A stretch of DNA of 64,000 nucleotides from Thermodesulfovibrio sp. 3462-1 (GCF_040451425.1 NZ_CP144374.1:1528501-1592500); one strand, 5' to 3'. Positions 50,403-59,406 are shown, counted from the first letter of the stretch. Translations and numbers: made by a program. Notes: generated from the letters alone by a model not told the origin.

Positions 50403-51536
50403 TCAATTGATTTTTATTTTTGTTTTGTCAACGGCAATTCCATAGATTGTTGCACCATATTTTCTGACAGACTTAATTTTACATGGTGTAGCCTCATCAT
50501 TTAATGCCTTAGAGATTTCTCTATTTATCTTACTTATGTAAGTTCTTAAGGTATAGAGATTCAGTTTCTTTTTGACATACTCTATTATTTCCTCTTCTGC
50601 AATGTTTAAAGGATTATAAGTTTTTGAATAAAATTTGGCAAACTCTTTTGCAAAAGGCTCCTCAGTAATCTGCCCTAAGGATACATAGCAATCAGTGCAA
50701 CTACCGCAAAGAGCATCCTTTGGACATAAAATTTTCTGTTGTAAAAATGTGGCATAAAGAGTAATTAAAATAGGACTCATGGTAAATGAAACTCCAGCAA
50801 TTTCAATTTTTCTATCTTTTATATAAAGGATTATCTCAGGTTGAGTGAGGACAAGATCAATTTCTGATTGAGTCTCTTGTATAAGTTCTTTAAAGTTTTT
50901 TCCATGAAGCTGAATTTTTCCTGAAAATTTTATAAAAGGAAGTTCCATAATTTCAATTTTTGCTTTTTCTGTGCTTATTTCTTGCACTGTTCCATTAGCA
51001 AGCCTGCATTTTATAAATCTTTCCTGTTTTGGTTTATAGAAAAACTCAGGGTGTGATTCAAATTCAGGGCTTACCAAAACATGATAGAGTTTATCCCAGC
51101 TTCTACCAAAAAGTTGAAGTGCAGAGCCAAGATAAAAACTCATTGTTTTTCTTCCACCTGCAAGACAGCAGTGAAGCCTTACTGAATTATCTGTTGTAAG
51201 TTCTCTTATTAAAGAGATAATTGTATCCGCTGTTGCCTCACTCTGGGAAGAATCTCTTATGTCATCAATTTCATTGCCATCTTTATCTTTTATTACAATA
51301 ATTGAGGAAGGCTTTATCTCAATTTGAGGAAGGTCATATTCAGTGAGAAACTGTTTTAGAATTCCTTTTTCAATCAATGCATTTTCAATCTGCTTTTTTC
51401 CTGTTGATGTGGTAATTATATACATTTCCTCAATGTTTACTGGCGGAGTGCTTTGTGATAAAGCATAAAGAGTCTCTGTAATAATTTGAGGAATTCCACC
51501 TATAACACAAACAAGGATTTCTTTAAATTTTTCCAT
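50403..51536 (-). CDS. CARF protein of the Cas_NE0113 family (Csm6-labelled ring-nuclease type)
   Basis: A 377-residue type III accessory protein. The N-terminal CARF domain has LVCVIGGIPQIITETLYALS, then CCLAGGRKTMSFYLGSALQL and LFGRSWDKLYHVLVSPEFES, the Cas_NE0113 pattern. A Cys cluster (CPKDALCGSCTDC) near residue 285 and a helical C-terminus (LYTLRTYISKINREISKAL) follow. No HEPN-type Rx4-6H outside the CARF domain is seen, so it may bind or degrade cyclic oligoadenylate rather than act as an RNase. Confidence 0.78.
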   Translation of the reverse strand: MEKFKEILVCVIGGIPQIITETLYALSQSTPPVNIEEMYIITTSTGKKQIENALIEKGILKQFLTEYDLPQIEIKPSSIIVIKDKDGNEIDDIRDSSQSEATADTIISLIRELTTDNSVRLHCCLAGGRKTMSFYLGSALQLFGRSWDKLYHVLVSPEFESHPEFFYKPKQERFIKCRLANGTVQEISTEKAKIEIMELPFIKFSGKIQLHGKNFKELIQETQSEIDLVLTQPEIILYIKDRKIEIAGVSFTMSPILITLYATFLQQKILCPKDALCGSCTDCYVSLGQITEEPFAKEFAKFYSKTYNPLNIAEEEIIEYVKKKLNLYTLRTYISKINREISKALNDEATPCKIKSVRKYGATIYGIAVDKTKIKIN

Positions 51537-51649
51537 ATTTTAAAAATATTTTTTTAATGAAATTTCTTCCGTGAAAATCGCCTTCTCCAGGTAAAAATTC
51601 GGAATATTTAACATAGTTTTTCCGCAACATTCTTAAAATTTTTAATAAA

Positions 51650-52462
51650 TCATGATTGTTCATGAATAAATAAAAGTCCTTTATTAGTTATCCACAGAGT
51701 CTTTTGGAACTCATCAGGGAGTCTTCCAATTAGGCCGTAAATTTCAAGTCTTTCAATTTCTTCAGAGTATTCCTTTTCTAAGATTTCATACTCTTCATAT
51801 CGAACAACTCTTTTACTGGATAATTTTTTGAGAAGTTCCAGCTCCTTTCCTTTTGGAATATAAAATAGTTTTGGTAAAAATACTACTTCATGAAACTCTT
51901 CATTCATGTAATAGATTTCACAATCCGTAATAATTCCTACAAGAGCAGTAGCAATTACATGAGCCTTTAGTCCACCTGTGGGGTTGAAAAATACTTTATA
52001 GTTTTCTTTCTGTTTTTTCTTCGCAATATAAATTAATCTGTCAACAAGCTCTGATATACCAAGTTTAAATCTGTCAAGAGCATAGGATGGATCATAGTAT
52101 TTTGCTTCCCAGAAGTATCCACTTATTTCATAGGGAGTATAAATTGAATATCCTGAGTCTTTTAAAAATTTTTCAATTGCAACCCTGCAAAGTTCATTTG
52201 ATGCTGTCTTTGTGCCAAATAAATAAACTTCTATGAGCTCCTTCGGTTTACCTTGCGTAATTCTTAAAAATGTATTCATTTCTGCAGAATGCTTATAAGG
52301 CGCGCTTTTAAGAAACTCTACAAGGCGGTTAATTTCCTGAGGATTCTCAAGCAAACTCCTCCAGTAATCTTCTTCAGAAGTTTTTCTTTCAGGAAAAACT
52401 CCAGCCTTTTGAGCATTTGTTAAAAGAGAATTGCCTGTGCTTATGATGTGAAACTCTTTCAA
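51650..52462 (-). CDS. CARF protein of the APE2256 / TIGR02619 family
   Basis: A 270-residue type III accessory protein with a TTG start and a GGAGG site upstream. FHIISTGNSLLTN at the N-terminus and FFNPTGGLKAHVIATALVGI near residue 160 are the CARF ligand-binding motifs of this family. The C-terminal 70 residues look like a winged helix (ILEKEYSEEIERLEIYGLIG). No HEPN RNase motif is visible. Could be a ring nuclease or a cyclic-oligoadenylate-sensing regulator. First gene of the cas operon. Confidence 0.78.
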   Translation of the reverse strand: MKEFHIISTGNSLLTNAQKAGVFPERKTSEEDYWRSLLENPQEINRLVEFLKSAPYKHSAEMNTFLRITQGKPKELIEVYLFGTKTASNELCRVAIEKFLKDSGYSIYTPYEISGYFWEAKYYDPSYALDRFKLGISELVDRLIYIAKKKQKENYKVFFNPTGGLKAHVIATALVGIITDCEIYYMNEEFHEVVFLPKLFYIPKGKELELLKKLSSKRVVRYEEYEILEKEYSEEIERLEIYGLIGRLPDEFQKTLWITNKGLLFIHEQS

Positions 52463-52490
52463 TGATTTCCTCCAGAATTTTTATTTTTAG

Positions 52491-52521
52491 ATTAAAAACA
52501 TAAAATTAATAAAAAAGTCAA
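52491..52521 (-). promoter_or_regulatory. Promoter of the type III-A cas operon
   Basis: On the minus strand: -35 TTGACT (52516-52521), 19-nt spacer, -10 TTTAAT (52491-52496), about 29 nt before the first cas start codon. The run TTGACTTTTTT-ATTAATTT is shared, but for one T, with the CRISPR leader promoter at 42618-42647. Confidence 0.6.
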
Positions 52522-52600
52522 GGTGCTAAATTAAAGTATATTTCTGCAATTCTGTTTAATTTTTTAAATTCTACTTCCCCGCATGTAAAAATAATAAAAA

Positions 52601-53320
52601 TCAGTCTCCAACATTTTTATAATCATGCTTAAGCTTAACATTTTTTTTACTTAGCTCAATATCTTCTACAATTTTACCATCCAACATTTTAATAATTCTT
52701 TCTGCCTTTTCAGTCAGTTCTATCTCATGAGTTACCATGATTACTGTCCTGCCTTCAAGATATAACTTGCAGAAAATATCCATAACAATAGCCGTATTCT
52801 TTGAATCCAAATTACCAGTAGGCTCATCAGCTATTATTACAATTGGGTCATTTGCAAGAGCTCTTGCAATTGCTACTCTCTGCTGCTCTCCTCCTGAAAT
52901 CTGAAAAGGCTTTCTTTTCTCCTTTCCATTGAGCCCTAACTTTTTAAGAAGCGAATAGGCTTTTTCCGTAGCTTCCTTTTTTGTCTTTCCTGCTTTTAAC
53001 ATGGGAACCATAACATTCTCAAGCAAAGTAAATTCTCCGACAAGATAATGAAATTGAAAGATGAATCCAAACTTCATATTTCTTAAATGAGCAATTTTAT
53101 TTTTTTCTTCGAAATCTATTTTTTGTTTTTCAACGAATACTTCACCCTCGCTTGGTGTGTCTAAAAGTCCGATTATATACAGAAGAGAACTTTTACCTGA
53201 TCCGGATGGTCCAACTATGCTTATGAATTCTCCTTTATTTACAGATAAATTGATATCTTTGAGTATTGTTTCATCTTTTATTTTTTTATTAACATTCTTA
53301 AGTTGAATAATGCTACTCAA
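52601..53320 (-). CDS. ABC transporter ATP-binding protein (LolD/MacB type)
   Basis: A 239-residue ATPase. Walker A GPSGSGKSSLLYIIGLLD near residue 37, signature ISGGEQQRVAIARALANDP near residue 142, Walker B VIIADEPTGNLDS. It pairs with the FtsX-like permease upstream, whose stop it overlaps by 4 bp. Expected to drive extrusion or lipoprotein-type transfer from the inner membrane. The C-terminal tail of about 20 residues is lysine-rich. Confidence 0.93.
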   Translation of the reverse strand: MSSIIQLKNVNKKIKDETILKDINLSVNKGEFISIVGPSGSGKSSLLYIIGLLDTPSEGEVFVEKQKIDFEEKNKIAHLRNMKFGFIFQFHYLVGEFTLLENVMVPMLKAGKTKKEATEKAYSLLKKLGLNGKEKRKPFQISGGEQQRVAIARALANDPIVIIADEPTGNLDSKNTAIVMDIFCKLYLEGRTVIMVTHEIELTEKAERIIKMLDGKIVEDIELSKKNVKLKHDYKNVGD

Positions 53321-54570
53321 ACACTGCTCCTGAAAATATCAACAGGATTAAGTTTTGAAGCTTTATAGGAAGGATAAAATGCTGCTAAAGTTGAAAAAGT
53401 AAAAGCAAATAAAATTCCATAGAGAAAATACAGAGGGTTTCTGTCGAGGGCAAATCCTTTTGTTTTTACTAAGCCTTCTACACTAACATTCACAGAAGCA
53501 AGAAATTCCTGCAAAGCATAACCTAATAGACATCCAAGTATTGCTCCAAGAAAACCAATGATTATTCCATGAAAAACAAATATCTTTATTATATCAATAT
53601 TTTCATAACCCAATGCCTTGAGTATTGCTATATCCCTTTTCTTTTCAAGGACTGTCATCATTATAATATTAAAAATTCCAAAAGCAGAGACCACAAGAAT
53701 AGCAAAAACAATCATGTAGGTAATGTAGTTTTGGATTTTGAAAAGTTGTAAAAAATTCCTGAATGCTTTCTGCCAGCTTTCTGTATAATAACCAGTTTCC
53801 CTATTTATCCTGTCAGCAATTTCATTCGCACGATAAACATCCTTTATTTTAAAAATTATTTCATTGACTTCATTAGGTTTATTGAGAATGGTTTGTAGGG
53901 TTTTCAAATTCATATATATTCTTGTTTGGTCAAGCATGGTAATACCAGATTCAAAAAAATCAACAACCTTAAAAAGATGGGTAATTCCATAAGATGATGT
54001 TATAATCACCTTTTTACCTACTTCATCAACTCCAAGATCTCTTGCAAGGAGCTTGCCCATAATAATGCTGTCTTTGTCAGAGATTAGCATGTCAAGTTTT
54101 TTGTTTAAAACGAACTTATCAATAACAGAAGCTTTTCTTTCCATTACAGGATCTATCCCGATAAGAGATGCTGATTTATCAACAGTTCCATACTTTACAA
54201 TTCCCTGTCCTGTAAGATGAGGTGCAATACCTATTATTTCTTTATCCTTTTTATATTTTTCTATTAAAAACTTATAATCTACAATTTTATCCTTCAACTC
54301 CTTGGGTTTTGCTCCATAAACTTTAAAGTATGAGTTATCTCCATAAACCTTCTTGAGTATTTTTTCTTTATCAAATTCATCTTTTGCTTTTAAGGTTATA
54401 TGGGCATTTACATCTAAGGCCTGCTCAATAAAATATTTTTGAAAACCATTCATAAGTGAAGCCATTGCAATAAAAATTCCCACTCCAATAGAAACTCCTA
54501 CTATAGCTACGATGGTTTGCCTTTTTCTTTCAAAAAGTAACTTTAAAGTAACAAAAACAATATGTTTCAT
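53317..54570 (-). CDS. ABC transporter permease, LolC/FtsX-MacB type
   Basis: A 417-residue protein with one membrane helix near the N-terminus (about 18-40), a large periplasmic domain (about 45-270), and three helices at the C-terminus (FtsX domain). FERKRQTIVAIVGVSIGVGI and MTVLEKKRDIAILKALGYEN are characteristic. It forms a tripartite set with the adaptor upstream and the ATPase downstream, each overlapping by 4 bp. Confidence 0.9.
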   Translation of the reverse strand: MKHIVFVTLKLLFERKRQTIVAIVGVSIGVGIFIAMASLMNGFQKYFIEQALDVNAHITLKAKDEFDKEKILKKVYGDNSYFKVYGAKPKELKDKIVDYKFLIEKYKKDKEIIGIAPHLTGQGIVKYGTVDKSASLIGIDPVMERKASVIDKFVLNKKLDMLISDKDSIIMGKLLARDLGVDEVGKKVIITSSYGITHLFKVVDFFESGITMLDQTRIYMNLKTLQTILNKPNEVNEIIFKIKDVYRANEIADRINRETGYYTESWQKAFRNFLQLFKIQNYITYMIVFAILVVSAFGIFNIIMMTVLEKKRDIAILKALGYENIDIIKIFVFHGIIIGFLGAILGCLLGYALQEFLASVNVSVEGLVKTKGFALDRNPLYFLYGILFAFTFSTLAAFYPSYKASKLNPVDIFRSSV

Positions 54571-55571
54571 CTTATTACTAACTCCTGGTTTTCTTCTAAA
54601 CCTTCTATAACAAGAAGATAACCATTGTATTTTTCTGGAGAAACCTTTACTTTTATTTTTTTCACTCTATTGCCATCTAAAACCTCTACGTAACCGTTCT
54701 GGTAAGCTTTCTCTGGGATAAAAATTCCTTCAATTTCATCTATTATTATATTTGCCTCCACAGTTAAGCCAAAAAAAACTGGCTTTCCATAGTTAACATC
54801 AGCCTTTACCTTAACTGTCCTTGTAGCTCTATCAGATTGACTCTCAAGGCTCTTTATTCTACCTTCAAAAATCTCTCCGGGATAAGAATCAAGAGTAATA
54901 TAAACTTTCATTCCAGTTTTAACCTTGGGAATATATTCCTCATCTACAAAAAGCACTGTTTCAAGATTTTTCTCGTTTCCCACAGAAAATAAAGCACTGT
55001 TCTGTTGCAGAGGATTGACATACTCGCCTTCATTAACAAATTTTCTTAAAATTTTACCACTAATTGGAGATTTAATGTAGTATTTATCAATCTCGGATTT
55101 AAGTGCTTTTCTCTTAGCGTTGAGACTTTCTAATTGATAATTTAAGTTTTTAATTGCATCGTTATATTGGTTAATCTGCCTTTCATAGTCCCTTTTTGCA
55201 ACTTCATATTCTCTTTTAATTTCTTCAAATTTTTCTTTTGAAATTAGTTCTTCTTCATATAAAGCTTTTCTTCTTATAAAATTTTTCTCAACATTTTCAA
55301 AAATTGCTTTTTTTATCTCAATATTGTGAAGTAAATCTTTCTTAAAATCCGAATTTGGTGCCAATCTCTCTTTCACTAAGGCAATTTGAGCATCTAAATC
55401 TTTTAAATTTTCCATAAGTGTTTCATTTGATATAATTAAAAGTAGCTGCCCCTTTTTAACCTCCTGCCCTTCTTTAACCATTATTTTTTTAACATAACCT
55501 GAAACTTCAGTTTTGATAGCTAAACTGTCTGAAGAGTCGATAAAGCCTGAAGCATAAACAGACTTTACCAT
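54567..55571 (-). CDS. HlyD/MacA-type periplasmic adaptor, N-terminal anchor out of frame
   Basis: From its first in-frame ATG this gene encodes 334 residues: a biotinyl-lipoyl half (VSGYVKKIMVKEGQEVKKGQ), a long coiled-coil hairpin (about 45-160), the second lipoyl half (YYIKSPISGKILRKFVNEGE) and beta-barrel domains. This product lacks the usual membrane anchor. The missing anchor is encoded just upstream but lies behind an apparent -1 shift (see 55572-55693). It would link the ABC permease to an outer-membrane channel. Confidence 0.85.
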   Translation of the reverse strand: MVKSVYASGFIDSSDSLAIKTEVSGYVKKIMVKEGQEVKKGQLLLIISNETLMENLKDLDAQIALVKERLAPNSDFKKDLLHNIEIKKAIFENVEKNFIRRKALYEEELISKEKFEEIKREYEVAKRDYERQINQYNDAIKNLNYQLESLNAKRKALKSEIDKYYIKSPISGKILRKFVNEGEYVNPLQQNSALFSVGNEKNLETVLFVDEEYIPKVKTGMKVYITLDSYPGEIFEGRIKSLESQSDRATRTVKVKADVNYGKPVFFGLTVEANIIIDEIEGIFIPEKAYQNGYVEVLDGNRVKKIKVKVSPEKYNGYLLVIEGLEENQELVIR

Positions 55572-55693
55572 TTTTCTTTTCTCTATTTTGTATTTATCTT
55601 TGATGGAAGGTCTGGATAAAAAGACAATAAATAATGCGGCAATGAAAATTAAAAGTAATAAAAAAAAGAGTTTGAGTTTTTTTTAAAATTCAT
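55572..55693 (-). pseudogene. Frame-shifted 5' end of the adaptor gene at an A8 tract
   Basis: Upstream of the in-frame ATG, the adaptor frame stays open to a TAA at 55683-55685 and encodes KKLKLFFLLLLIFIAALFIV, then FLSRPSIKDKYKIEKRK, a perfect signal anchor, but contains no start codon. The natural ATG at 55691-55693 opens MNFKKN and hits a stop 14 codons later. Adding one A to the A8 run (T8 at 55677-55684 on the plus strand) would join them as MNFKKKLKLFF.... Sequencing error, mutation or slippage could explain it. Confidence 0.7.
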
Positions 55694-55796
55694 CTAAATT
55701 ATTTTAACATATATTTAAATTTAACAATAAATTTCTAAATAATACCTCGAAAACAAATCACTGTAGCGCTTCATAAAGACAATAGCAAAAGGAGTT

Positions 55797-57875
55797 TTAT
55801 CCATCTCTGAGGATCGCTCCTGTATGAGCAATAATTTTTTCAACCAATTTAGTGTGAAGTTCGTCAACTTCTTCTGCGGTTAGTGTTCTATCAAAGGCTC
55901 TATAGATAATTCGAAAAGCTATACTTTTATGACCTTCCGGAATGCCCTTCCCCTGATATACGTCAAAAATAAAAGCGTCTTCAATAAGTTCGCTATCAAA
56001 GGATTTTATAAGCTCAAATATTTTCTGAGATTCAAAATCAGCTGGCAGTATTAATGCTACATCTCTCTTAACTGGAGGATATGTGGAAAAAGGTTTATAC
56101 TTTACTTCTGTTTTAACGAATGAGAACAACTTATCAAGATCAAGTTCTGTTATACATATGTAAGGCTTTGTCTTAAAATCAAGTTTTGATAAAACCCTTG
56201 GAGAAAGCACTCCAATGAATCCAATTTTTTCGTCCTTTACAAAAATATCCGCTGATTGTCCAGGATGTAAAAATGTTTCTTTAGACCTGATATATTGAAC
56301 ATTGTTTATTTTGAAATACCTGAAAACTCCGTCAATCAAACCCTTCAGAGCATAAAAATCATAAGGGTCGTCTTTAAAAGGAGATTTAAAATCCTCTTTC
56401 TTTGTTATTACGGCAAGATGGACAGGTTCTTCAGGAAGAGAAGCACTCTGCTGAGCTATAAATACTCTTCCTATTTCAAAAAGCTTTAAATTTTCTATAC
56501 CACGGGCAGTGTTTTTTTCAGTATTCTTCAAAAGCCCTGGAAAAAGCATTGTTCGCATTACTGATTCTTCCTGCCTTAAAGGATTAAGAAGGCAGATAAA
56601 TTTTCTTCTTCTGTCATTCTGTGGAATTTCAAATAAATCAAGATCATCGGCAGACATAAAGCTAAAATTAACAGCCTCGCTAAAGCCAAGAGAAATCATG
56701 TAATTTCTTATAAGATCTAAAAATTTTCTCTTTTTTGTAAGTTCATAATTTTCTTCAACATATTTAAATGCCTGAGGTAACTCTGCAGGGATTCTGTCAT
56801 AACCGTAAATTCTTGCTACTTCCTCAGCAATGTCTTCTTCAATTGATATGTCCTGTCTGTGAGACGGAATTTTAGCAATATAAAAACTGTCTTTTTTTTC
56901 AAGTTGTATTTCAAGAAGTTCAAGAATTCTTAAAATTTCTTCCTCTGAAAGATTTACACCAATAAATTTACATATCTTTTCTGTATTGAAAGCAATATTT
57001 TTATATGGAATTTTTTTGGGATATACATCTATTGCTTCGTAAATTTCACCGCCTGCAAACTGCTGAATTAAAAAAGCTGCCCTGTCAAGAGCTTCTTTAA
57101 GAGCTTCAATGTCAGTACCCCTTTCAAATCTATAAGAGGCTTCTGTTGAAAGTCCGAGTTTTTTTGATGTCTTTCTTATTCTTTCAGGTTTAAAATAAGC
57201 GCTCTCAAGAAGAACATTGACTGTTTTATCAGTAACCTCAGTATTTGCACCACCCATAATTCCTGCAATCGCAACGGGTTTTACTGCATCCCATATTAAA
57301 AGGTCATGACAGTCAAGTTTTCTTTTTACTCCATCAAGAGTGGTAATCTCTACTTCAGTCATACCAAAATCTCGTGGAGTTCCTACTCTGATTTGCGCAC
57401 CTTCAATGAGATCAAGATCAAAGGCATGAAGGGGATGCCCATACTCAAGCAAAACATAGTTAGTTACATCAACCACATTATTTATTGAGCGTATGCCTGA
57501 GGCTTCAAGCCTTTTTTTAAGCCATTCTGGAGATGAAGAAACTTTAACCCCCTTTACAATTCTTCCTGCATATCTATAGCAGAGTTCTGAATTTGCAATC
57601 GAAATCTTAAAATTTGTCTCTTTTAATTCTTTTTGAATTTTAAACGATGGCTTTTTGAGTTTTAATCCGAGTATTGCTTTAATCTCTCTTGCTATTCCAA
57701 TAAGGCTGAGACAGTCTGCTCTATTTGGTGTTATTTCTAAATCAACAACTGCATCGCCTTGAAAATCCTCAATTGCTCCTACTTCAAGCCCTGCCATTGT
57801 AAGGGACTCAGCAACTCTCTTTAATTCTATCTCTCCTTCAATGTATTCTTTTAACCAGCTAAATAAAACTTTCAT
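55797..57875 (-). CDS. pheT: Phenylalanyl-tRNA synthetase, beta subunit
   Basis: A 692-residue subunit in the short form lacking the N-terminal EMAP-type tRNA-binding insertion seen in the ~800-residue E. coli protein. B1 (about 1-100: MKVLFSWLKEYIEGEI), B3/B4 editing (about 200-390: GVKRKLDCHDLL, AIAGIMGGANTEVTD), B5, catalytic-like B6/7, and a C-terminal FDX-ACB domain (about 600-692: YPPVKRDVALILP). The start of pheT overlaps the pheS stop by 1 nt. Confidence 0.95.
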   Translation of the reverse strand: MKVLFSWLKEYIEGEIELKRVAESLTMAGLEVGAIEDFQGDAVVDLEITPNRADCLSLIGIAREIKAILGLKLKKPSFKIQKELKETNFKISIANSELCYRYAGRIVKGVKVSSSPEWLKKRLEASGIRSINNVVDVTNYVLLEYGHPLHAFDLDLIEGAQIRVGTPRDFGMTEVEITTLDGVKRKLDCHDLLIWDAVKPVAIAGIMGGANTEVTDKTVNVLLESAYFKPERIRKTSKKLGLSTEASYRFERGTDIEALKEALDRAAFLIQQFAGGEIYEAIDVYPKKIPYKNIAFNTEKICKFIGVNLSEEEILRILELLEIQLEKKDSFYIAKIPSHRQDISIEEDIAEEVARIYGYDRIPAELPQAFKYVEENYELTKKRKFLDLIRNYMISLGFSEAVNFSFMSADDLDLFEIPQNDRRRKFICLLNPLRQEESVMRTMLFPGLLKNTEKNTARGIENLKLFEIGRVFIAQQSASLPEEPVHLAVITKKEDFKSPFKDDPYDFYALKGLIDGVFRYFKINNVQYIRSKETFLHPGQSADIFVKDEKIGFIGVLSPRVLSKLDFKTKPYICITELDLDKLFSFVKTEVKYKPFSTYPPVKRDVALILPADFESQKIFELIKSFDSELIEDAFIFDVYQGKGIPEGHKSIAFRIIYRAFDRTLTAEEVDELHTKLVEKIIAHTGAILRDG

Positions 57876-58879
57876 CAGAATTGCCTCAAAAATCTTATGT
57901 CATTTTCAAAGAATAATCTTATATCATCTATCCCGTATTTAAGCATTGTAAGTCTTTCCACGCCCATTCCAAAGGCAAAACCTGTGTATTTTCCTTCAGG
58001 ATATCCTGCAAATCTGAATACATTTGGATGAACCATTCCAGCACCAAGAACTTCAAGCCATCCTGTTGCTTTACAAACTCTGCATCCACTTCCACCACAA
58101 ATAATACAGCCAATGTCTACTTCAGTTGATGGTTCTGTAAAAGGAAAAAAGCTTGGTCTAAATCTCACAGGAATGTTTCCAAAAAGTCTTCTTAAAAAAT
58201 AAACAAGAACACCTTTTAAATGGGAAAAAGAAATATTCTCATCAACCATCAGACCCTCAACCTGATGAAACATTGGAGTATGCGTTACATCAGAGTCACA
58301 GCGATAAACCTTTCCAGGAGAAATAAATCTAAGTGGTGGATTTTTCTTCTCCATTACCCTCACCTGAACAGGTGAAGTGTGAGTTCTTAAAACAACATCT
58401 TCGCTTATATAAAAGGTATCCTGCATGTCTCTGGCAGGATGCTCTTTTGGAATGTTTAATGCTTCAAAGTTATAGTAATCAAGCTCTACTTCAGGACCTT
58501 CTTCAACAGTAAATCCGAGTTCTTTGAAAATATCTATGATTTCAATAAGAGTTTGGTTTACAGGATGACTTCCACCAAAATAAAAATCCTTGCCTGGAAG
58601 GGTAATGTCAATGAATTCTTTTTTTAAAGCTTCTGATATTTCTTTTTGTCTGATTTCTTCTTCTTTATTTTTAATGGTTTGTTCAATAAAATTTTTAAGT
58701 TCATTAAGAGTCTTTCCCTGTAATTTCCTTTCTTCAGGAGGAAGTTTGCCTAAATTTTTAATTTTTTCTGTAATTATACCTTTTTTACCAATGTATTTTG
58801 CTTTTAGATTAACAAGTTCAACAGCAGAGCTAATCTCATTTATTTCTTTAACAAAGGCTTGCGCTAAAGGGTCTTGCAT
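57875..58879 (-). CDS. pheS: Phenylalanyl-tRNA synthetase, alpha subunit
   Basis: A 334-residue class II synthetase. N-terminal coiled coil (about 1-90), motif 1 near GGSHPVNQTLIEIIDIF, motif 2 PGKVYRCDSDVTHTPMFHQV, motif 3 FGMGVERLTMLKYGIDDIR. A Cys cluster CIICGGSGCRVCKATGW near residue 260 is a zinc-type insertion found in thermophilic PheS. It follows rplT directly (start next to the rplT stop). Confidence 0.96.
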   Translation of the reverse strand: MQDPLAQAFVKEINEISSAVELVNLKAKYIGKKGIITEKIKNLGKLPPEERKLQGKTLNELKNFIEQTIKNKEEEIRQKEISEALKKEFIDITLPGKDFYFGGSHPVNQTLIEIIDIFKELGFTVEEGPEVELDYYNFEALNIPKEHPARDMQDTFYISEDVVLRTHTSPVQVRVMEKKNPPLRFISPGKVYRCDSDVTHTPMFHQVEGLMVDENISFSHLKGVLVYFLRRLFGNIPVRFRPSFFPFTEPSTEVDIGCIICGGSGCRVCKATGWLEVLGAGMVHPNVFRFAGYPEGKYTGFAFGMGVERLTMLKYGIDDIRLFFENDIRFLRQF

Positions 58880-59242
58880 TTATGCTGCTTTTACAAAAGG
58901 TTTTACTTTTTCAACTAATGCTCCAAAGGCATTTATATCATTGTAAGCAATCTGAGCAAGAGCTTTTCTGTTAAGTGAAATATTAGCTTTTTTCAATCCA
59001 TTGATGAATTGACTGTAAGTTAATCCAAACATTCTCGCTGCAGCATTTATTCTTGTAATCCAGAGTGCTCTGAAGTCTCTTTTTTTAAGTCTCCTGTCTT
59101 TATATGCGTGCTCTAATGCCTTTTCTACTGCTTTGGCAGCCACTTTATATGAACGATGTCTGGCACTGTAGTAGCCTTTAGCCATTGAAAGAATTTTCTT
59201 ATGATACCTTCTTGTTTTAAATCCACCTTTTGCTCTTGGCAT
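58880..59242 (-). CDS. rplT: 50S ribosomal protein L20
   Basis: A 120-residue basic protein: [20 protein letters not shown], the long N-terminal helix, then [20 protein letters not shown]-type [20 protein letters not shown]. Early 50S assembly protein. Unusually, infC and rpmI are not upstream; the gene instead follows tRNA-Asn. It is read with pheS-pheT, a common partnership. Confidence 0.96.
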   Translation of the reverse strand: MPRAKGGFKTRRYHKKILSMAKGYYSARHRSYKVAAKAVEKALEHAYKDRRLKKRDFRALWITRINAAARMFGLTYSQFINGLKKANISLNRKALAQIAYNDINAFGALVEKVKPFVKAA

Positions 59243-59280
59243 CTATTCCTCCATTGATTTCTTTTTTATAAAAATTTAAA

Positions 59281-59353
59281 CTCCTGGGGAGGGATTCGAA
59301 CCCCCGACCAAGTGGTTAACAGCCACCCGCTCTGCCTGCTGAGCTACCCAGGA
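59281..59353 (-). tRNA. tRNA-Asn (GTT)
   Basis: Minus strand, 73 nt. Acceptor TCCTGGG/CCCAGGA with discriminator G, anticodon loop CTGTTAA (anticodon GTT), T-arm GGGTTCGAATCCC. CCA is not encoded. A good promoter precedes it at 59363-59392, and rplT begins 39 nt after it on the same strand. Confidence 0.95.
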
Positions 59354-59362
59354 ATTATTTTA

Positions 59363-59392
59363 AAAATATCAGATTTTGCTAAGTTATGTCAA
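59363..59392 (-). promoter_or_regulatory. Promoter of tRNA-Asn (and probably rplT-pheST)
   Basis: On the minus strand: consensus -35 TTGACA (59387-59392), 18-nt spacer, extended -10 TGaTATTTT (hexamer 59363-59368). The start point falls 1-3 nt before the mature tRNA 5' end. No terminator is evident between the tRNA and rplT, so readthrough is likely. Confidence 0.65.
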
Positions 59393-59406
59393 ATTTTCAA
59401 GCTCTA

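Noticed and set aside
52601-55571. ABC exporter as part of the CRISPR-Cas system
   Set aside because: Although on the same strand just upstream, a clear promoter and a 138-bp gap separate it from the cas operon, and the genes are an ordinary LolCDE/MacAB-type set.
58880-59280. T-box or attenuator leader before pheS
   Set aside because: pheS follows rplT with no gap, and the tRNA-rplT gap is only 38 nt, too short for a T-box.
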